This document shows positions 10,513 through 22,745 of a stretch of 64,000 nt of DNA, in pieces; positions within the stretch are counted from its first letter, which is position 1; each line of letters starts with the position of its first letter. The DNA is from Monomorium pharaonis (lineage: Eukaryota; Arthropoda; Insecta; Hymenoptera; Formicidae). Position numbers and translations under genes: made by a program. The notes under the pieces are model-generated. The model worked only from the letters and a program-made list of their open reading frames with translations. It was not told the origin of the DNA and ran no database searches. Location: positions 31,224,890-31,288,889 of the forward strand of contig NC_050467.1 in the NCBI RefSeq assembly GCF_013373865.1. The letters are read 5' to 3'.

Positions 10513-12969
10513 TTATTTATAAGAATCTTCGTGCGAATATAAAAATGTAAGCAGCTCTAAAATAAAGTGATGTCTTTTCGAAAGAGGTATTCTGTTTAAT
10601 GATGCCCGGACTAGACCTATCACGTTTTCCATTTCGTCATTTTGCGGTGGCATAACAGGTAATGGTGGTAAGACCAGTTCAGGCAATGTCGGTGCAGGTA
10701 CGTCCAACATAGCAGTAAGTTTTGTCAGCATTGCATTATTTGACTCGGTTGAGCGACCTGTAACAATGTTTATATTATACCAAAAAAGGTTAGATTATTT
10801 TCGACTTATAATTAAAAGTTAACAACACGGAAATGCTCCCTTTTTCCGAAAAGGAAAAATTCCGAAATATAATTCACCAGACCGTAGCTTTTATGAAACA
10901 AAATATTTTAAATAAAATTTATAAAACTACGTACTTTTTCTAAAAAAAATTGTACCTTTGAAAGAAGTAGTATTATGAGTTTTATCTATCTAAACTTATC
11001 CGTTCTGGAAAAAATAAGGTTTAATGAAGTTTCTCTTTTAGAACTATTCTTTCTTGGAAAAAAAAAAAACAGTATTATAAATTTTGTATTTCGACATTAA
11101 CGTTTCGAAACTTTTCTTATTCGGAAGAGGTTCTTTACAGTTCTATAAAAGTACATGAACTTAATAGAACAACTTTTTGACAAGTAACTGAATTCTTTGG
11201 TACAAAATTTGTATGCGCGCATGCGACAAAAGTATCTCTTAAATTAGCACCTGAGTTATCTTATTTTTCTTTAAGTAATTAAAAAAATTTTTTTTCTTTT
11301 ATTTGTTGTATTGTCAATGTAAAAGAGTTTTCAATACAACTTTTCTCCATTTTCTAACAATCCTTCCCCAAATCTTGCTAAACATCAAAATATCGACTTA
11401 CGTTTTCTTTTCAGCCCTATCTCTGGGGGTGGTGCTGATGAAGATGAACTGGTTGATGCAACCGAGTCATCGTTCGTCGAAAGATTTACTGTTGGTATAT
11501 TAGAACTTCTTCTATAAATAATTGATAAAATACATAGATTAGAAACGCATTATTTATTTAAAAACCATGTGTTACATGTATGATTGTATTATTTACTTTC
11601 GATTGTCGATGAAAAGATCCTTAGTGAAGGCCATCATTTCATAGTACGGCCATTTATTTTTTTTCATACTACTACCAGCCGAACCGCTTTTTTGGCACTA
11701 TTCTCCCGTGTTACAATTCGGCTATAATTGTAGCGCATTTTCTTCCATATGTTCTTCGCCTCGTTGACATCCTTGACGTTACCTGTAAAATAAATTGCAA
11801 ACTCATTATTGTTTCAAGAATATTTTATATAAAGAAATACAGTTGTACTTAACTAACATACCGTTCATAGCAGACACTACCTCTTCCCACAACTTTTGAA
11901 CAGTAGTTCTGCCCCTTTCGGCAACAGCAATTTTAAAATTCCACAAAGGTTCCCGCTTTTGAATTTCGCCGATCAACATTTCATTGCGGAGAACTTCTGT
12001 CAATGATTCCTCTTGACTCTCATTTATTGGATCGACAATCATTCCATCATCTGCAAATTCAATATAAGGTAGGGAAAATCCTAAACGGTCTAAAGTTTTA
12101 AATGCTACTAATTGAAATTCGTAAGATAGCTAAAATTCTCAAATTATATATAAATATTTTATTCGTATTGCTTGTATATTTGGTGGAAATGTTTTTTGAA
12201 GCTGTACATGATATGAGGTTATTTTAATATAGTTTTAAACTCATGTATATTATTAAAGAAATATAGATACAAATATATAATTAGAAAACCTAATATTATT
12301 AACTCAAAATTATTAAAAACAATGAGGCTGAAACTAGCAACGCGAGCTAGCAGCCGCAGCCTATAAAGCAGGGACAAATCGCGCGTTGAGGTCCCATAAA
12401 AAAAAATTACAATTACAAAGAAAATTTATTTGTTTTAAATGTAGAAAACCATGAGGAAAGAATAAAAAACGTATAAATTTGTCAATATTGAATATTATGA
12501 ATAATGAATAAAAAGATGTTAACATACGTTTAACTTGAAAATCACACGAAATATTATTTATGCTGGTAGGTTCAGGCTTATTTGGAAATATTTTAATTCT
12601 TAAAGTAAAAGTACTACTGCTACTTGAAGTGAAAGTTATACTGTTGTCAAATAAGCAATTGATACATAAAAATGTCTAAAAAATCAAAAAATGTGTATGG
12701 AAAAATATTAATAAATTCGTTTTATTGAATGTGTAACCTTTTGTTTAATATACTAAGAAAATAAAACTTGTAATAATGATTTTGTACAATTCATTTTCAA
12801 ATAATCTTTCATATTTTTAATAATTGCGATACAAAAGATGAAACTTACCAAGCTGTGGATACACGTAGCCTGCGTCATCAACATGGATTTTATTGAAACC
12901 TTCGTAACAGCTATGGTCCATCACAATGTCTATATTAATTACCGTATCACATAATGCACAGATGTTTTC
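10513..12969 (-). pseudogene. MADF/BESS-like Harbinger accessory protein, five exons, one frameshift
   Basis: Minus-strand exons are 12969-12847, 12050-11862, 11782-11597, 11511-11402 and 10757-10513. All junctions are GT/AG and keep phase. Exon 1 may begin at ATG 12921 (MDHSCYEGFNKI) or be preceded by another exon. Exons 2-3 give a MADF (Myb/SANT-like) domain: LIGEIQKREPLWNF, WEEVVSAMNG, AKNIWKKMRYNYSRI and KWPYYEMMAF. Exons 4-5 hold a Ser/Pro linker, a basic KRKRR likely nuclear signal, and a BESS-like C-terminus (HHFILELLTFLYSH). The frame breaks once at an A6 run near 11690, consistent with loss of one A. Such proteins help Harbinger transposase reach DNA and the nucleus. With one indel this copy is probably just inactivated; a sequencing error in a homopolymer is also possible. 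Confidence 0.85.
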
Positions 12970-13744
12970 CTACAAAAAAATTTATATGTTAACTTGTATA
13001 AATATAGCAATAATAAGCCCTGGAAGGTTTAACTATGGGATGCCATCCATGTAGTGGAACTATTATCAAATTAGAATTTTATTTGTGTTTCGTGAGGATA
13101 TTTAATAAAATTACATGATTTCTTAAAAATTCGTTCAGTTATCAATAACGTAACGTTGTTCCCTGTAATTACTTTATGTTAACAAATAACATAATGTAAT
13201 TCTTCAGAATTTTATTACACTATTAAATAACATGAAATGTGCAATTATATTTATTATTTATACACATTTATTTCTATAATATACTGCGGAATTTTATTAA
13301 AAAAGATATTTACTGAAGTACTTATTTGAAAGTTAGCCATTTCATCCTTGCACTTGTTCAATCACAAATAAACAATGGCCTATACTTATTATATTATCTA
13401 GCCATTTTATCTTTCATTATATATATGTATGTACTTGTGTCAAAGAATTTGCGCTGTCTGAAAAAGTTGGACTCGGTCGAACTTTGGGCACGCTATTGTC
13501 ATTAGAATGTCACTAGACAATTGTTGTGGCCGCTCGAGAGTCGAATTTTTTAATTTTGTGAAAAACATGTAAAATCAAATAGATTTGCATATCATTTAAT
13601 ACAAAAAAACATAATAAAGAAACACAATAAAGTTAGGAGCTTATTTAGAAAATTGGATAAAAACTATCGCTTTGATTGTTCTCAATTTGACAACTTTCAT
13701 TGGCTGTTGCTCAACATTTGAAACAGCGCTTGAGCGCTGGTGCT

Positions 13745-13775
13745 AAAGCGCCGGTGTCTGCATGAGGATCCAGCC
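13745..13775 (-). repeat. Harbinger right terminal inverted repeat
   Basis: 31 bp, perfect complement of 7164-7194, directly followed by TTA at 13776-13778. Confidence 0.95.
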
Positions 13776-13778
13776 TTA

Positions 13779-14369
13779 GCGTTGTATCTTTTGTTCTTAT
13801 CGCATTGCACTTAAAAGTGCAGATGTTTGCACTTAAGTGCAATAACTTAAAATTTTATAAGTTTATGTAAATGATGTATAAACTTGTTTTTCCTATCTTA
13901 AAGGACTTGAGGCAAAATATTAATAATTGATAATACATAATTTTTTATAAAATCGTGAACCACAAAGTAAATGCATAAGAAACTAAAAATGAGATGTTTA
14001 AACGCAATTGGATAACTATTCTTGAGAATAATAGATATGCGACGAGTTTTTTTTCTAGCTCGTACATTTCTAAGGTAACACATGGAAACAGTTGTACGAA
14101 TAAACTTATATTTATTGATTATCATGCAACGTAAGTAAATATAATTAATAGGCTATCGGTGCCGTTAAGCTGACACTCAAATATGACAGGTTTTTTAACC
14201 TAAAAATAAACTTCGGTCGCGTAGCGTTTTATATGCGCCGCTTATGACTAGGTCTTAACTAGAAGTAATATTCAATGAAAAAAAAATATATATATAAGAA
14301 CACTTGTGCGTCTCGCGCGTTCAAGTTACACAACATTAAGCTATTATCAAACTAGAATAAGAGGTTATA
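13779..14369. other. Non-coding spacer between two DNA transposons
   Basis: No gene. A small inverted repeat around 13808-13853 (TTGCACTT...AAGTGCAA words) is the only structure noted. Confidence 0.5.
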
Positions 14370-14685
14370 ATTATTAACAGTGTTGGGTAGTATCTCTATA
14401 CATGTATCCCAGCAAACACCAATATATAACCATTACATTGCTGCAATAAAACGGAATGTAACAGGTAATATTACATGAACGTTACATGTAACATTCCTGT
14501 TAGTTATAATTTCCTACTCATGTGATGTTGTAGTTACATAACATAAATATAGCGTAGAACTGAACTGTTATATAACTATAACCGAGATGTTTTGTAATGG
14601 CAATATAAACTATTATATTGCTGTTATAAAAAATAATTACAGTGTTGTTATATATGTACATGTATATATTTTAGCACATAATTCC

Positions 14686-14787
14686 CAGGAGGTTAAGTAC
14701 TTAAATTAAGTTTACATAAAACAAAAAATACTTTTGAATGCAATTTCGTTGTTTTATGTAAAATTAATTTAAGAACTTGACTTCCTG
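14686..14787. repeat. Short inverted repeat (MITE-like)
   Basis: CAGGAGGTTAAGTACTTAAA near 14686 pairs imperfectly with TTTAAGAACTTGACTTCCTG ending 14787. An inner TTACATAAAACA pairs with TGTTTTATGTAA. No duplication was found. Confidence 0.5.
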
Positions 14788-16035
14788 AAAATTGTAAGTT
14801 CTAAAATTATAAAGGATAGATATAATTATAAAGGAAAAAGATAACATTAAAAATAGTCTTTTCAATAAACTTCTTAATATATTTAACACATATATTTGTC
14901 AACAAAATAAACTTATATCTAAACAAATGTATACATATTATACTTTATGATTATTAGTAAATATATTTTAAAAATAATTTTTAAAAACATAAAAAACGAG
15001 GGAAAATAAGAGAAAAACATTAAATAAACTTCACGTAATGTTGAACTAAATTATAGCTTTGCTCCAGCTGTCAATTACAATCTCAACGTCAATCACGTCT
15101 CCTATAGTTTTATAAAATCCGAAATTGTCAGGACATGATAGTGACATGAGTGCAAGCGCTTCCATTTGAGTTCAGTTTTCTGTAAAAAGAAAATAATAAA
15201 TAATATTATATAACGCTCACCAATACACTAATTCATATATAGAACATTAAATACGTATTTAGAATATTCGAGGATTGGTACGAATAAACCGTCATGCGCA
15301 TGTACGCATCTCGCTATTTTGCACGCTGGTGCACGCGCAACCGACGCAACGCCGCAACATGATGACGTGCGCGAGGTTAGCAGCGAGTCAGTTTTTAGTT
15401 TTATGCATAATTTGCATATTTTACATCGTGAAGGAAAATACGACTGTGCTTAATTTGAAGTTTAGTCTAACACAATGGGTTGTATAATCAGATAAGTCTC
15501 ACAAAATTTTTATTTTTTTGTATGGAGTAAGTATTCTGAGATAAGATTAATACTTTGTGTTATGTTTTATTTTTAGTTATATTATAAGCAAGAAAGGAAG
15601 AAACACTTTATTTGAGCGTAAAGTAGAAGAAAGAGTAGACGAGTAAGGAAAGAAAGATATAAAAGAGAGATTAACCTCACAGCTTGGAATTTACAGTGTG
15701 CCGAACAGAATATGTGGACCTTGAAGGTATCAAATAACATAATTTTACCAAAAAAGTTATAGGATGAAGTGAACAGTTTATTTTTTTGTGTGAGAAAATA
15801 TCTATATTACAATCTAACTTGTTTCGAGAAAACCTTCGCAAAAGATTTAATAAAGAACAAGCAATTTGATGAGATTATCATTATTATCATATTTATTATT
15901 CGAATTTTAAAGAGAAGCAGTAAGAAATTTTATTAATACATTATTAAAAAATTGTTGGCTGTTACACCAAAATTCTCTTTCTTGTAAGCTGGTGTATGCT
16001 ATTGATAAAAAATTCACCGAAGTTTGTCTCTGTTT

Positions 16036-16150
16036 AAGCTTAGCGAACCATTATATAAAGAATTGGCAGAGCAATTCATATCAAAAGGATTATCCAAAGG
16101 TGTACCTCCTAGTTCTTCAAGTATGTCATTATCTTATGGCAGGCTAGGTA
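16036..16150 (+). other. Possible decayed coding fragment in the CCCAG element
   Basis: One + frame reads SLSEPLYKELAEQF and then GLSKGVPPSSSSMSLSYGRL without a stop, followed by a GTAAG that could be a donor. This is more protein-like than the surroundings. A second patch near 16318-16470 gives CRRCGRRL and LVTVMHFVSARYTPQNYTD with an intervening stop. I do not recognise the family. It may be the last trace of this element's own transposase. Confidence 0.3.
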
Positions 16151-18025
16151 AGAGAATAATGACAAATGTTATAATTTTATTTTAATATTGTATTGCAACT
16201 ATGTGACTCTTAAAGGTATCGTACAACCATCTTTTTTAGATTACTGAAATAAATAAAAAGCGAAATCTGATCTGAAACAATTACAACAAAGTATACAGAC
16301 TAATGTCACTCAACTAACCTGCCGATGATGTGGTCGCAGGCTGTAATATAGGAAATATGTTTATGAATGTCAAAGATTATCTGTAGGTCTTAGTCATTTA
16401 GTAACTGTTATGCATTTTGTGTCAGCCAGATATACGCCTCAGAATTATACTGATAAAGCTCTTAGTTACATTAAAAACTAAAAAGTAAGTATTTAAATAC
16501 TCTGTTGTTCCCAAAATAATTTATTCTAATTAATACAATTCTTTTCATACATTCACAATGATCACATTCAGAATTTTTATTTATATTTTTGATTCTCTAA
16601 CTTAATTGTTTGTAAATTGAGGCATATATAAGACGAAAGACTACAAAATAGGCATATATGAGACGAAAGACAAAATAAGATATTTTTATTTATAGAATAA
16701 TTTAAGAATGACCAGTGAATGTGCGTATGATTATTCTGGAAATGTGCACAAAAGTGGAACTTGAGAAGGAACATTTGATTATTCCTATCTCTAATTTGCT
16801 GGGTTTTATTCTAAAAACATATAATGGCTATAATTTATTCTTACCTGTTCTAATCCTTGTGAAAATTTCTTCAACTTTTATAAACTTCAGTTATTCTTTA
16901 CGTTCTTTTAAATTTTAAGAAGAACAGTTGTCCGAATGATGTAAGAATAATTGGCAGAATCCTGTAATATAAAATTAGTTTTAATATGATACGTCTTTAT
17001 AAATTATATTTATAAGTTTATAACTGCCTTTATATATTGTATGATTTACACATATGCTATGACTTTTGCAGAAATGTAAAACTAGCAGCCCGAATAATAA
17101 ATTATCTTTAAATTTACTTAAGAAATACATTATTTAAATATGAAAATATGTAGTTGTGCAGATCAAAACAAGAAACATATCGCTATACATTTTGTCAATA
17201 ATAGGTTTGATAATATACATATCTGTTAGTTTTAACTTTAACGATAAATTTATTGCTTCGCAAGATAGAGTAGAACTTTTATCTGCCATACTTTTTTGTT
17301 TATTTTGTGCAAAAATGCATTGAATAAGCAGCGTATACAATTTTATCGAAATTGTATGATGGATCTAAATTGTATAATTATCAATGTACCGTCAATTCCA
17401 CAATACATGTTGCATCGAATTAACATGTAATATCAAAAATAAAAAATATATAAAGGCGGTTATAACTTATAAATCTATATTGTTGTTGCTGACTAAACAT
17501 AACCTACAAAACATGTAGGAAAGATTATAATAAGTTATCTATGATGTATATTATATATAAGAAAATTAATATATGTTAATTAAATGCAGCAACATTTTCT
17601 ACACCTTTTTATATAATCTTTAATAAATGTTGACTTAAAAAACATAAAGGATTACCTGATTAAAGTCAAGTTGCAAGAAAACAACGTCTCTCTTTCGTCA
17701 TTATAGCATCCACTAGGGGAAAGCGCGCCTAATGCACGAGATGTACGTTGTGCGATTGAGGTTAGAGTCTCACAAGATTCAAATTTTATAATATTTATAT
17801 AACATAAGTAAAACAATTGTTGTGTAACCACGCAACATTGTGGTTACATCACTGTCTGGTTATTGTAACATACAAATAACGAAGTAATATTATAGCTTCA
17901 TAACTTTGTTACATCACATATATGTAGTAAAGTTTCGTAACTATAATATAAATAGAGTGTAACGTCTGTTATATTACATGTTACTCTCACGTTATATTGC
18001 ATTTATATTTGGTGTTTGCTGGGAT

Positions 18026-18182
18026 CTAGATACATGTATAGAGATACATTTTGTGTATCTGACCTGTATCTGAGATACATTTGAATTGGAGTATTTGTAT
18101 CTGTATCTAGATACAAAATACTGTATCTGAACAGTGCTTTTCAGATACATTTTCAGATACATTTTCAAATACATTTTCACGT
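18026..18182. repeat. hAT left subterminal repeat array
   Basis: GTATCT/AGATAC words (GTATCTGTATCTAGATAC and TTTCAGATACATTTT variants) recur about ten times. A matching array lies inside the right end. Such subterminal motifs are typical transposase-binding clusters in hAT elements. Confidence 0.7.
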
Positions 18183-18346
18183 ACTTTTTGTCTTTAGTGG
18201 GAAAAAATGTTTCTTTTTGATGGTCATTATTGATTTGCTAATACTGTCGGTAGCTTTATTTAAATTTGCGCAAATAGCATTTATGTATAAAATAACTAAA
18301 TATTTCGACTATCTAGTCTATAGTTATGGACGTAAGTAATTAGGTA

Positions 18347-18601
18347 TGCTTTCCAGCAAGATATAGGCTGTGTTTCAAAATTGCTGTCAGTACTGAGAAT
18401 TTATAGTTTTTGTTACGTACACTATTCATATAGATTTTCAGTATTGACAGCAATTTTGAAACACAGCCATAGTGTAATAGTGTCACTAGCGTGAGTGAGA
18501 CACTGATATGCCAGTCTCCCTTTTCAGGGTCTCTAGTCGCCAGTGACACGAGCGCCAAGTGGAACGCACCTTGTGTCAGCTGTGTCGCTTGCTAGAAAGC
18601 A
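18347..18601. mobile_element. MITE with TGCTTTCCAGCAAG ends
   Basis: The left end TGCTTTCCAGCAAG and the right complement CTTGCTAGAAAGCA (one mismatch) enclose 255 bp, itself split by a smaller MITE at 18366-18468. A related element with the same TTTCCAGCAAG end lies at 18898-19012. It sits upstream of the hAT transposase start. Confidence 0.6.
18366..18468. mobile_element. 103-bp foldback MITE nested in another MITE
   Basis: The arms GGCTGTGTTTCAAAATTGCT and the complement surround a short loop. The 3-bp duplication ATA lies at 18363-18365 and 18469-18471. Confidence 0.7.
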
Positions 18602-18687
18602 CACGTAATGCCACCTTTATAAACAACATATTGAACGTGGTTTATAACCTAATAATTGTTAAAAACATTGCAAATTAATTACAAAAA

Positions 18688-21290
18688 ATGTCTATAACTC
18701 CTGGAATCTTAGATGGAGAATTATTTAAAATAATTTCCAATGTTTCTGAGGATACGAATGTAAATTCGACAAAAATAAGTGCTGAATGTACGGTATGTGG
18801 ACATAAGTATAATGGTGCATTGAATGCTACCGGAAATTTTTATACGCATATTAAGGCAAGTATCTTTTTAAGATAATAATATAGAAATTTACAAAGGTTA
18901 CTTTCCAGCAAGAGACAAGTCGACACAGGAATCATTCTGTTTTTTGCGTGATATTCAGTGAGCGACAAAGACAAAGCTCTTGTGTCGACTTGTATCACTT
19001 ACTGGAAAGCAATTAGTGTATTATTTTCTCCAAAAGTCTAATTAAATAATGTTGCTAGTTGCTAAGTATATGTTCTTTGTTCTTAAAAAATTTTTAATCG
19101 TATCTCGTGTCTTAATCGTGTTTTTTATTTTAAATTCTAATAATACAAAACAATTTTCATAATTAAATAACACGTTGTAGGAACGTATAATATAATATTT
19201 ATTCAAGATATAGCAATAATTATTTATTAACAAAATCTGATAAAGCAATGATTTATAAACTAACATAATTAATATACAAAAGTATATAAATAATTGCTAT
19301 TATAATATTCTAATGACATACATGGTTGAAATCTTATTTAGGAATGATAGCTAGATAATGTCTCACATGTTTATTGTGACGTTTTATTTATTAATAACTT
19401 AATAATGTCTATATATATATTTTTCTTTTTCTAATGCAGAGAAAACATCCAGCTTTATTAAAAAAAGCTTTACAAAAAAAAGAAGCAAAACATAAAAGAG
19501 CATCTTCGTGTGATCCGAATTCAATACCTACAAAGCAACCAAAACTAACAAACATGTTAGTGAAAAACACGGTCTTAAAAGAACAGGTTTGCAAAATTAT
19601 ACTCAACATAGAATTATACAATTATATAAATAAAAATTGTTGTATTTTTGTTTTTAGGTTATTAAACTTGTGTTATCTTATATAATTAATGAAATGAGAC
19701 CACTTTCAACCGTTGAGAAACCTTCATTCAAAGCTCTTATATCGGGTATATCAAATGTTGAGTTACCAACACGAAAAACTTTAAAGAAAAAAGTGGAAGA
19801 ATTATTTGAATCAACAATTGCTGAAATAAAAGTCCGGATTTCTAAAGCCCAATTTGTTTGTACTACTGCAGACATTTGGAGTTGTACAAACCGAAGTTTT
19901 ATGGGCATTACTTGCCATTATCTTGATGACAATTTAAAAAGAAATTCCTGTGTTCTGGCATGTCGTCGTATGAAATTTGCTCATACGTACATCGAAATAG
20001 CAAAAATGCTAAATAATGTTCATCAAAAATTTAACTTATCTGTTGATAAGATTGTAGGAACAGTCACGGATAATGCTACAAATTTTGGAAAAGCATTTTG
20101 TATATTTTCACTCGATATAGACGAAATTGAAGAGCTAGAATATTTACAAACCGAAGATGACATTGTTATATCTGAATTTGAACTTCGAAATAATTTTGAC
20201 GATGATTCAGACGAAGAATTTGCTTTGCCAACTCAATATAAGTGTATGTCACACACATTGAATTTAATTGCAACTACTGATGCACGTGCAGCCTTATCTA
20301 ATATTAAATATAAGAAATTATATAATTCTTCATTTTCTAAAGCAAATGCACTATGGAATACAGTACACAGATCAACAAAGGCAGCAGATATTGTTGAAGA
20401 AATTGCACATACTAAATTACAAATTCCTTGTCCAACTCGTTGGAATTCAAGTTATGATGCAGTTTGTAAATTGCTATTGATTAAAAATCATTTAAATGAA
20501 ATTTGTGACCGTTTAAATAAACCAAGATTTAAAATGAGCGAGATCGAGTTTTTTGAAGAATATCTCATGGTAATGAAGAGTTTAGCATGTACCATTGATT
20601 TGCTACAGGGAGAAAACTATTGTTTTTTAGGATACGTTTTGCCAGCTTTGCTACAACTTAAAATTAATTTACAGACTCTTCGCGATTTGTCTAATTGCGA
20701 ACCCTTAAAGAATGCTCTAATAGATGGCATCAATAAAAGATTCAGGAATAGTATATTTAATTTTGACAGTGCATGTAGCAAACCTTACATCATTTCATCC
20801 TTGACTGTTCCTAAACTTAAACTGACATGGCTAAACTTGATATTAGAAGCAGAAATTTTTCCCAAAACTATCGTGGATCATGAATATTGCAAAAACTTGC
20901 TTATGACAGAAGCCAAAAAGTGTGCGGCTTTAAAAAATAAAAATAAAATATCTCCTGATGTTTCTTCGGCATCTTCCGTAGAAGATGACCAATTTTTCAA
21001 ATTTCTAAAGGATCAAGATCAAGACCATACAAAAATAACATCTGACAATACTATTGGAATGGAAGTTCTCTCTTATTTCAGATAAACAAAAAGATATCGG
21101 ATCAATCACACGTTTTCCGCACATAAAGCACTTATTTTTAAAATTTAACACAATTCTACCTTCATCAGCACCGGTTGAAAGATTATTTAGCACTGGTGGT
21201 CAAATTTTGGTACCGCGACGAAACAGATTGAGCGATGATATGTTTGAAGCATTTTTGGTGTGTAAAACTAATATTACTAATAACAAATAA
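18688..21290 (+). pseudogene. hAT transposase with BED zinc finger, one frameshift near its end
   Basis: Exons 18688-18855 (56 codons), 19440-19586 (49 codons) and 19658 onward join at phase 0. The first intron appears to use a GC donor (AAG|GCAAGT at 18856) and rebuilds a BED finger across the junction: CTVCGHKY in exon 1, then HIK joined to RKHP. The third exon carries MRPLSTVEKPSF, the first catalytic Asp in TTADIWS, the second in GTVTDNATNFGKAF, and the CPTRWNSSYD motif. The C-terminal dimerisation segment, with the Glu of SSAPVERLFS, is in another frame (to 21290), so there is one indel near 21080. The rest is open, so the copy is recent or nearly intact. Confidence 0.87.
18898..19012. 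mobile_element. 115-bp MITE in hAT intron 1
   Basis: The ends TTACTTTCCAGCAAG and TTACTGGAAAGCAA, together with inner arms around GTCGAC (ACAAGTCGACACA / TGTGTCGACTTGT), form a foldback. It lies in the intron after the GC donor of the hAT transposase. Confidence 0.65.
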
Positions 21291-21429
21291 AATAAAAATC
21301 TTAATGTAAACAAAAAAATTAATAAAAGATTATTCATTATATTTTGTGCATATTACATTATTAATATTATTATCATTATTACAATAAAATATAATTTAAC
21401 GCAAGTTCACTCAACGACTCAACAAACAA

Positions 21430-21562
21430 ATAAAAATTCGAAAAAGATAGTAAGAGTTCAGCGACAGCTATTTGTGCGCAACACAAAAATGTATTTATTT
21501 ATTTTATAATGCGCTTTTCGTGTTGCGCATAAACATTTGAATTTTTCCGATTTTTTTATTTA
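21430..21562. repeat. Inverted repeat downstream of the hAT transposase
   Basis: AAATAAAAATTCGAAAAA pairs with TTTTTCCGATTTTTTTATTT, and TGTGCGCAACAC pairs with GTGTTGCGCATA. It is probably a small MITE or a transcription-end stem. No duplication was found. Confidence 0.4.
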
Positions 21563-21569
21563 AATAATT

Positions 21570-21722
21570 TAAAAGTATCTGATACGTATCTGAGATACTT
21601 TTAAAGTATCTGAATATCTGTATCTATATACATTTTGATTTATGTATCTGTATCTGTATCTAGATACATTTTTTCATATGTATCTGTATCTGTATCGAGA
21701 TACATTTTAAAAGTATCTTACC
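21570..21722. repeat. hAT right subterminal repeat array
   Basis: Repeats of GTATCTGTATCTAGATACAT type mirror the left array at 18026-18182 and stop next to the terminal TACCCAACACTG. Confidence 0.7.
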
Positions 21723-21959
21723 CAACACTGATTATTAATGAGTATCCACACCACTTTATGCGGGCATGCCAACAATGATTAGCGAACTTAAAATAAAAAC
21801 TAACACAGTGATAATAATAAAAAGGAAAGAAAAAACGCAAAAATCTTTTCGCGAAACGCGGTGTCAGCGCGCCGCCACTGTCACTGAGTGCCCGCCTCTG
21901 CCTGCGCCGGGTCCTGTGACCTCTCCAGTCGAACGGTCAGTACGCTCTTGCCATTAATC

Positions 21960-22261
21960 TTTCTGGTCTCTGTCCTCGTGGCCGTGTACTTCCTCATGCT
22001 CGCTGGTTCCTCCGCCTTGTCCCCGGATGGTGCAGTGGTTGATTGATCCCTGGGGGGGCGGTTTCAAGGTTAGGTTGTGACCGGGTTAAACTAAAGAAAA
22101 AGTACGCTTCGGATATTGAATGCGAACAGACCTTTGTTGTCTTGTCGATCCGATCGCTAATCTCGGTCGCCAGTTCCCTTCTCCATCCCAGGAACAAGGT
22201 TCTGTGCCTCCGAGTCGTCTCTCGTACTGCCGGAACGCTCGGGATACACTGCAGGCTGCCG
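21960..22261 (+). repeat. Dispersed repeat 'R', left part, interrupted by the giant hAT
   Basis: From 22077 (GTGACCGGGTTAAACTAAAG) to 22261 it matches 61514-61696 closely by eye (roughly one difference in 12-15). The match resumes after the hAT insertion at 36638. No coding capacity is claimed. It provides the target site GGCTGCCG (22254-22261). Confidence 0.75.
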
Positions 22262-22475
22262 CAGTGTTGCACATTTCAGAGTTTTGCCACATAGATGTGG
22301 CAGGAGAAGGGGTAGCGCACATCAGCGAAACGCTAGAGCGACGTTGCGAGTCGGTTTTGGCCGGTGAGCGCCCTCAGGACATTAACGACGTGGATATGAA
22401 TTATAACCAGTATCCGAAGGATAACTCATATGCTCAATTCTTAGGTTGCGTTCCGTGCTATGTACACAAAGCGAC

Positions 22476-22745
22476 AGCTGTATGAGAGTGAGCGAGAAGG
22501 TAATAAGAGCGAGCGAGACGACAATAAGAGAGCCTGAAGCGCGAACGAGACGGTAATAGGAACGAGCGAGATAAAAATACAAGACGAAAAGTGGGGGAAA
22601 GTCTCGAGCCTCGAGTCGCTCGAGCTTCGAGCCTTTTTCTCGTGCTGTTATTCTTATCTCGCTCGTTTCTATTACTGTTTCGCTCGCTCTTTAGACTCTG
22701 TGTCGTCTCGCTCGCTTTCATTACTTTCTCGCTCGTTCTCATGTA
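22476..22745. repeat. GAGCGAGAC-type subterminal array, left arm
   Basis: GAGCGAGA words with spacers such as CGGTAATA and CGACAATAAGA recur first in direct, then (after a CTCGAGCGACTCGAGG-like centre near 22610) in inverted orientation. Clustered subterminal motifs fit transposase-binding sites of hAT elements. Confidence 0.65.

Larger units (their letters stand above)
7164..13775 (+). mobile_element. Complete PIF/Harbinger DNA transposon
   Basis: The ends are perfect 31-bp inverted repeats (left begins GGCTGGATCCTCATGCAGAC; right ends with its complement). An imperfect continuation runs to about 7209. The 3-bp duplication TTA lies at 7161-7163 and 13776-13778, the usual PIF/Harbinger target. 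The 6612-bp element has the typical two-gene plan: a DDE transposase on + (8262-10231) and a MADF/BESS-like DNA-binding partner on - (12969-10513), convergent. A MITE sits in the left non-coding part. Complete ends, an intact transposase frame and intact duplications suggest a young insertion. Mobility would need a functional MADF partner, which here has one frameshift. Confidence 0.93.
14408..18023. mobile_element. Nested 3.6-kb element with CCCAGCAAACACCAA ends
   Basis: The left end CCCAGCAAACACCAA and its right complement enclose 3616 bp inserted into the hAT left end. The dinucleotide AT is duplicated (14406-14407, 18024-18025). Removing the insert rebuilds the symmetric hAT sequence CATGTATCTAGATACATG. 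The same CCCAG...CTGGG ends flank shorter elements at 28448, 37104 and 38417. Inside I see only short decayed frames (see 16036-16150), so the superfamily is not assigned. Two-base duplications would fit Tc1/mariner (TA) or ISL2EU-like (AT) elements. Confidence 0.75.
14378..21730 (+). mobile_element. hAT DNA transposon with nested insertions
   Basis: The ends are CAGTGTTGGGTA (14378) and the complement TACCCAACACTG (ending 21730). A perfect 8-bp duplication ATTATTAA lies at 14370-14377 and 21731-21738, both typical of hAT. Subterminal arrays of GTATCTGTATC words lie just inside each end. A BED-finger transposase on + occupies 18688-21290. A 3.6-kb element (14408-18023) interrupts the left end only 30 bp in, and MITEs sit upstream of and inside the transposase gene. 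Confidence 0.93.
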
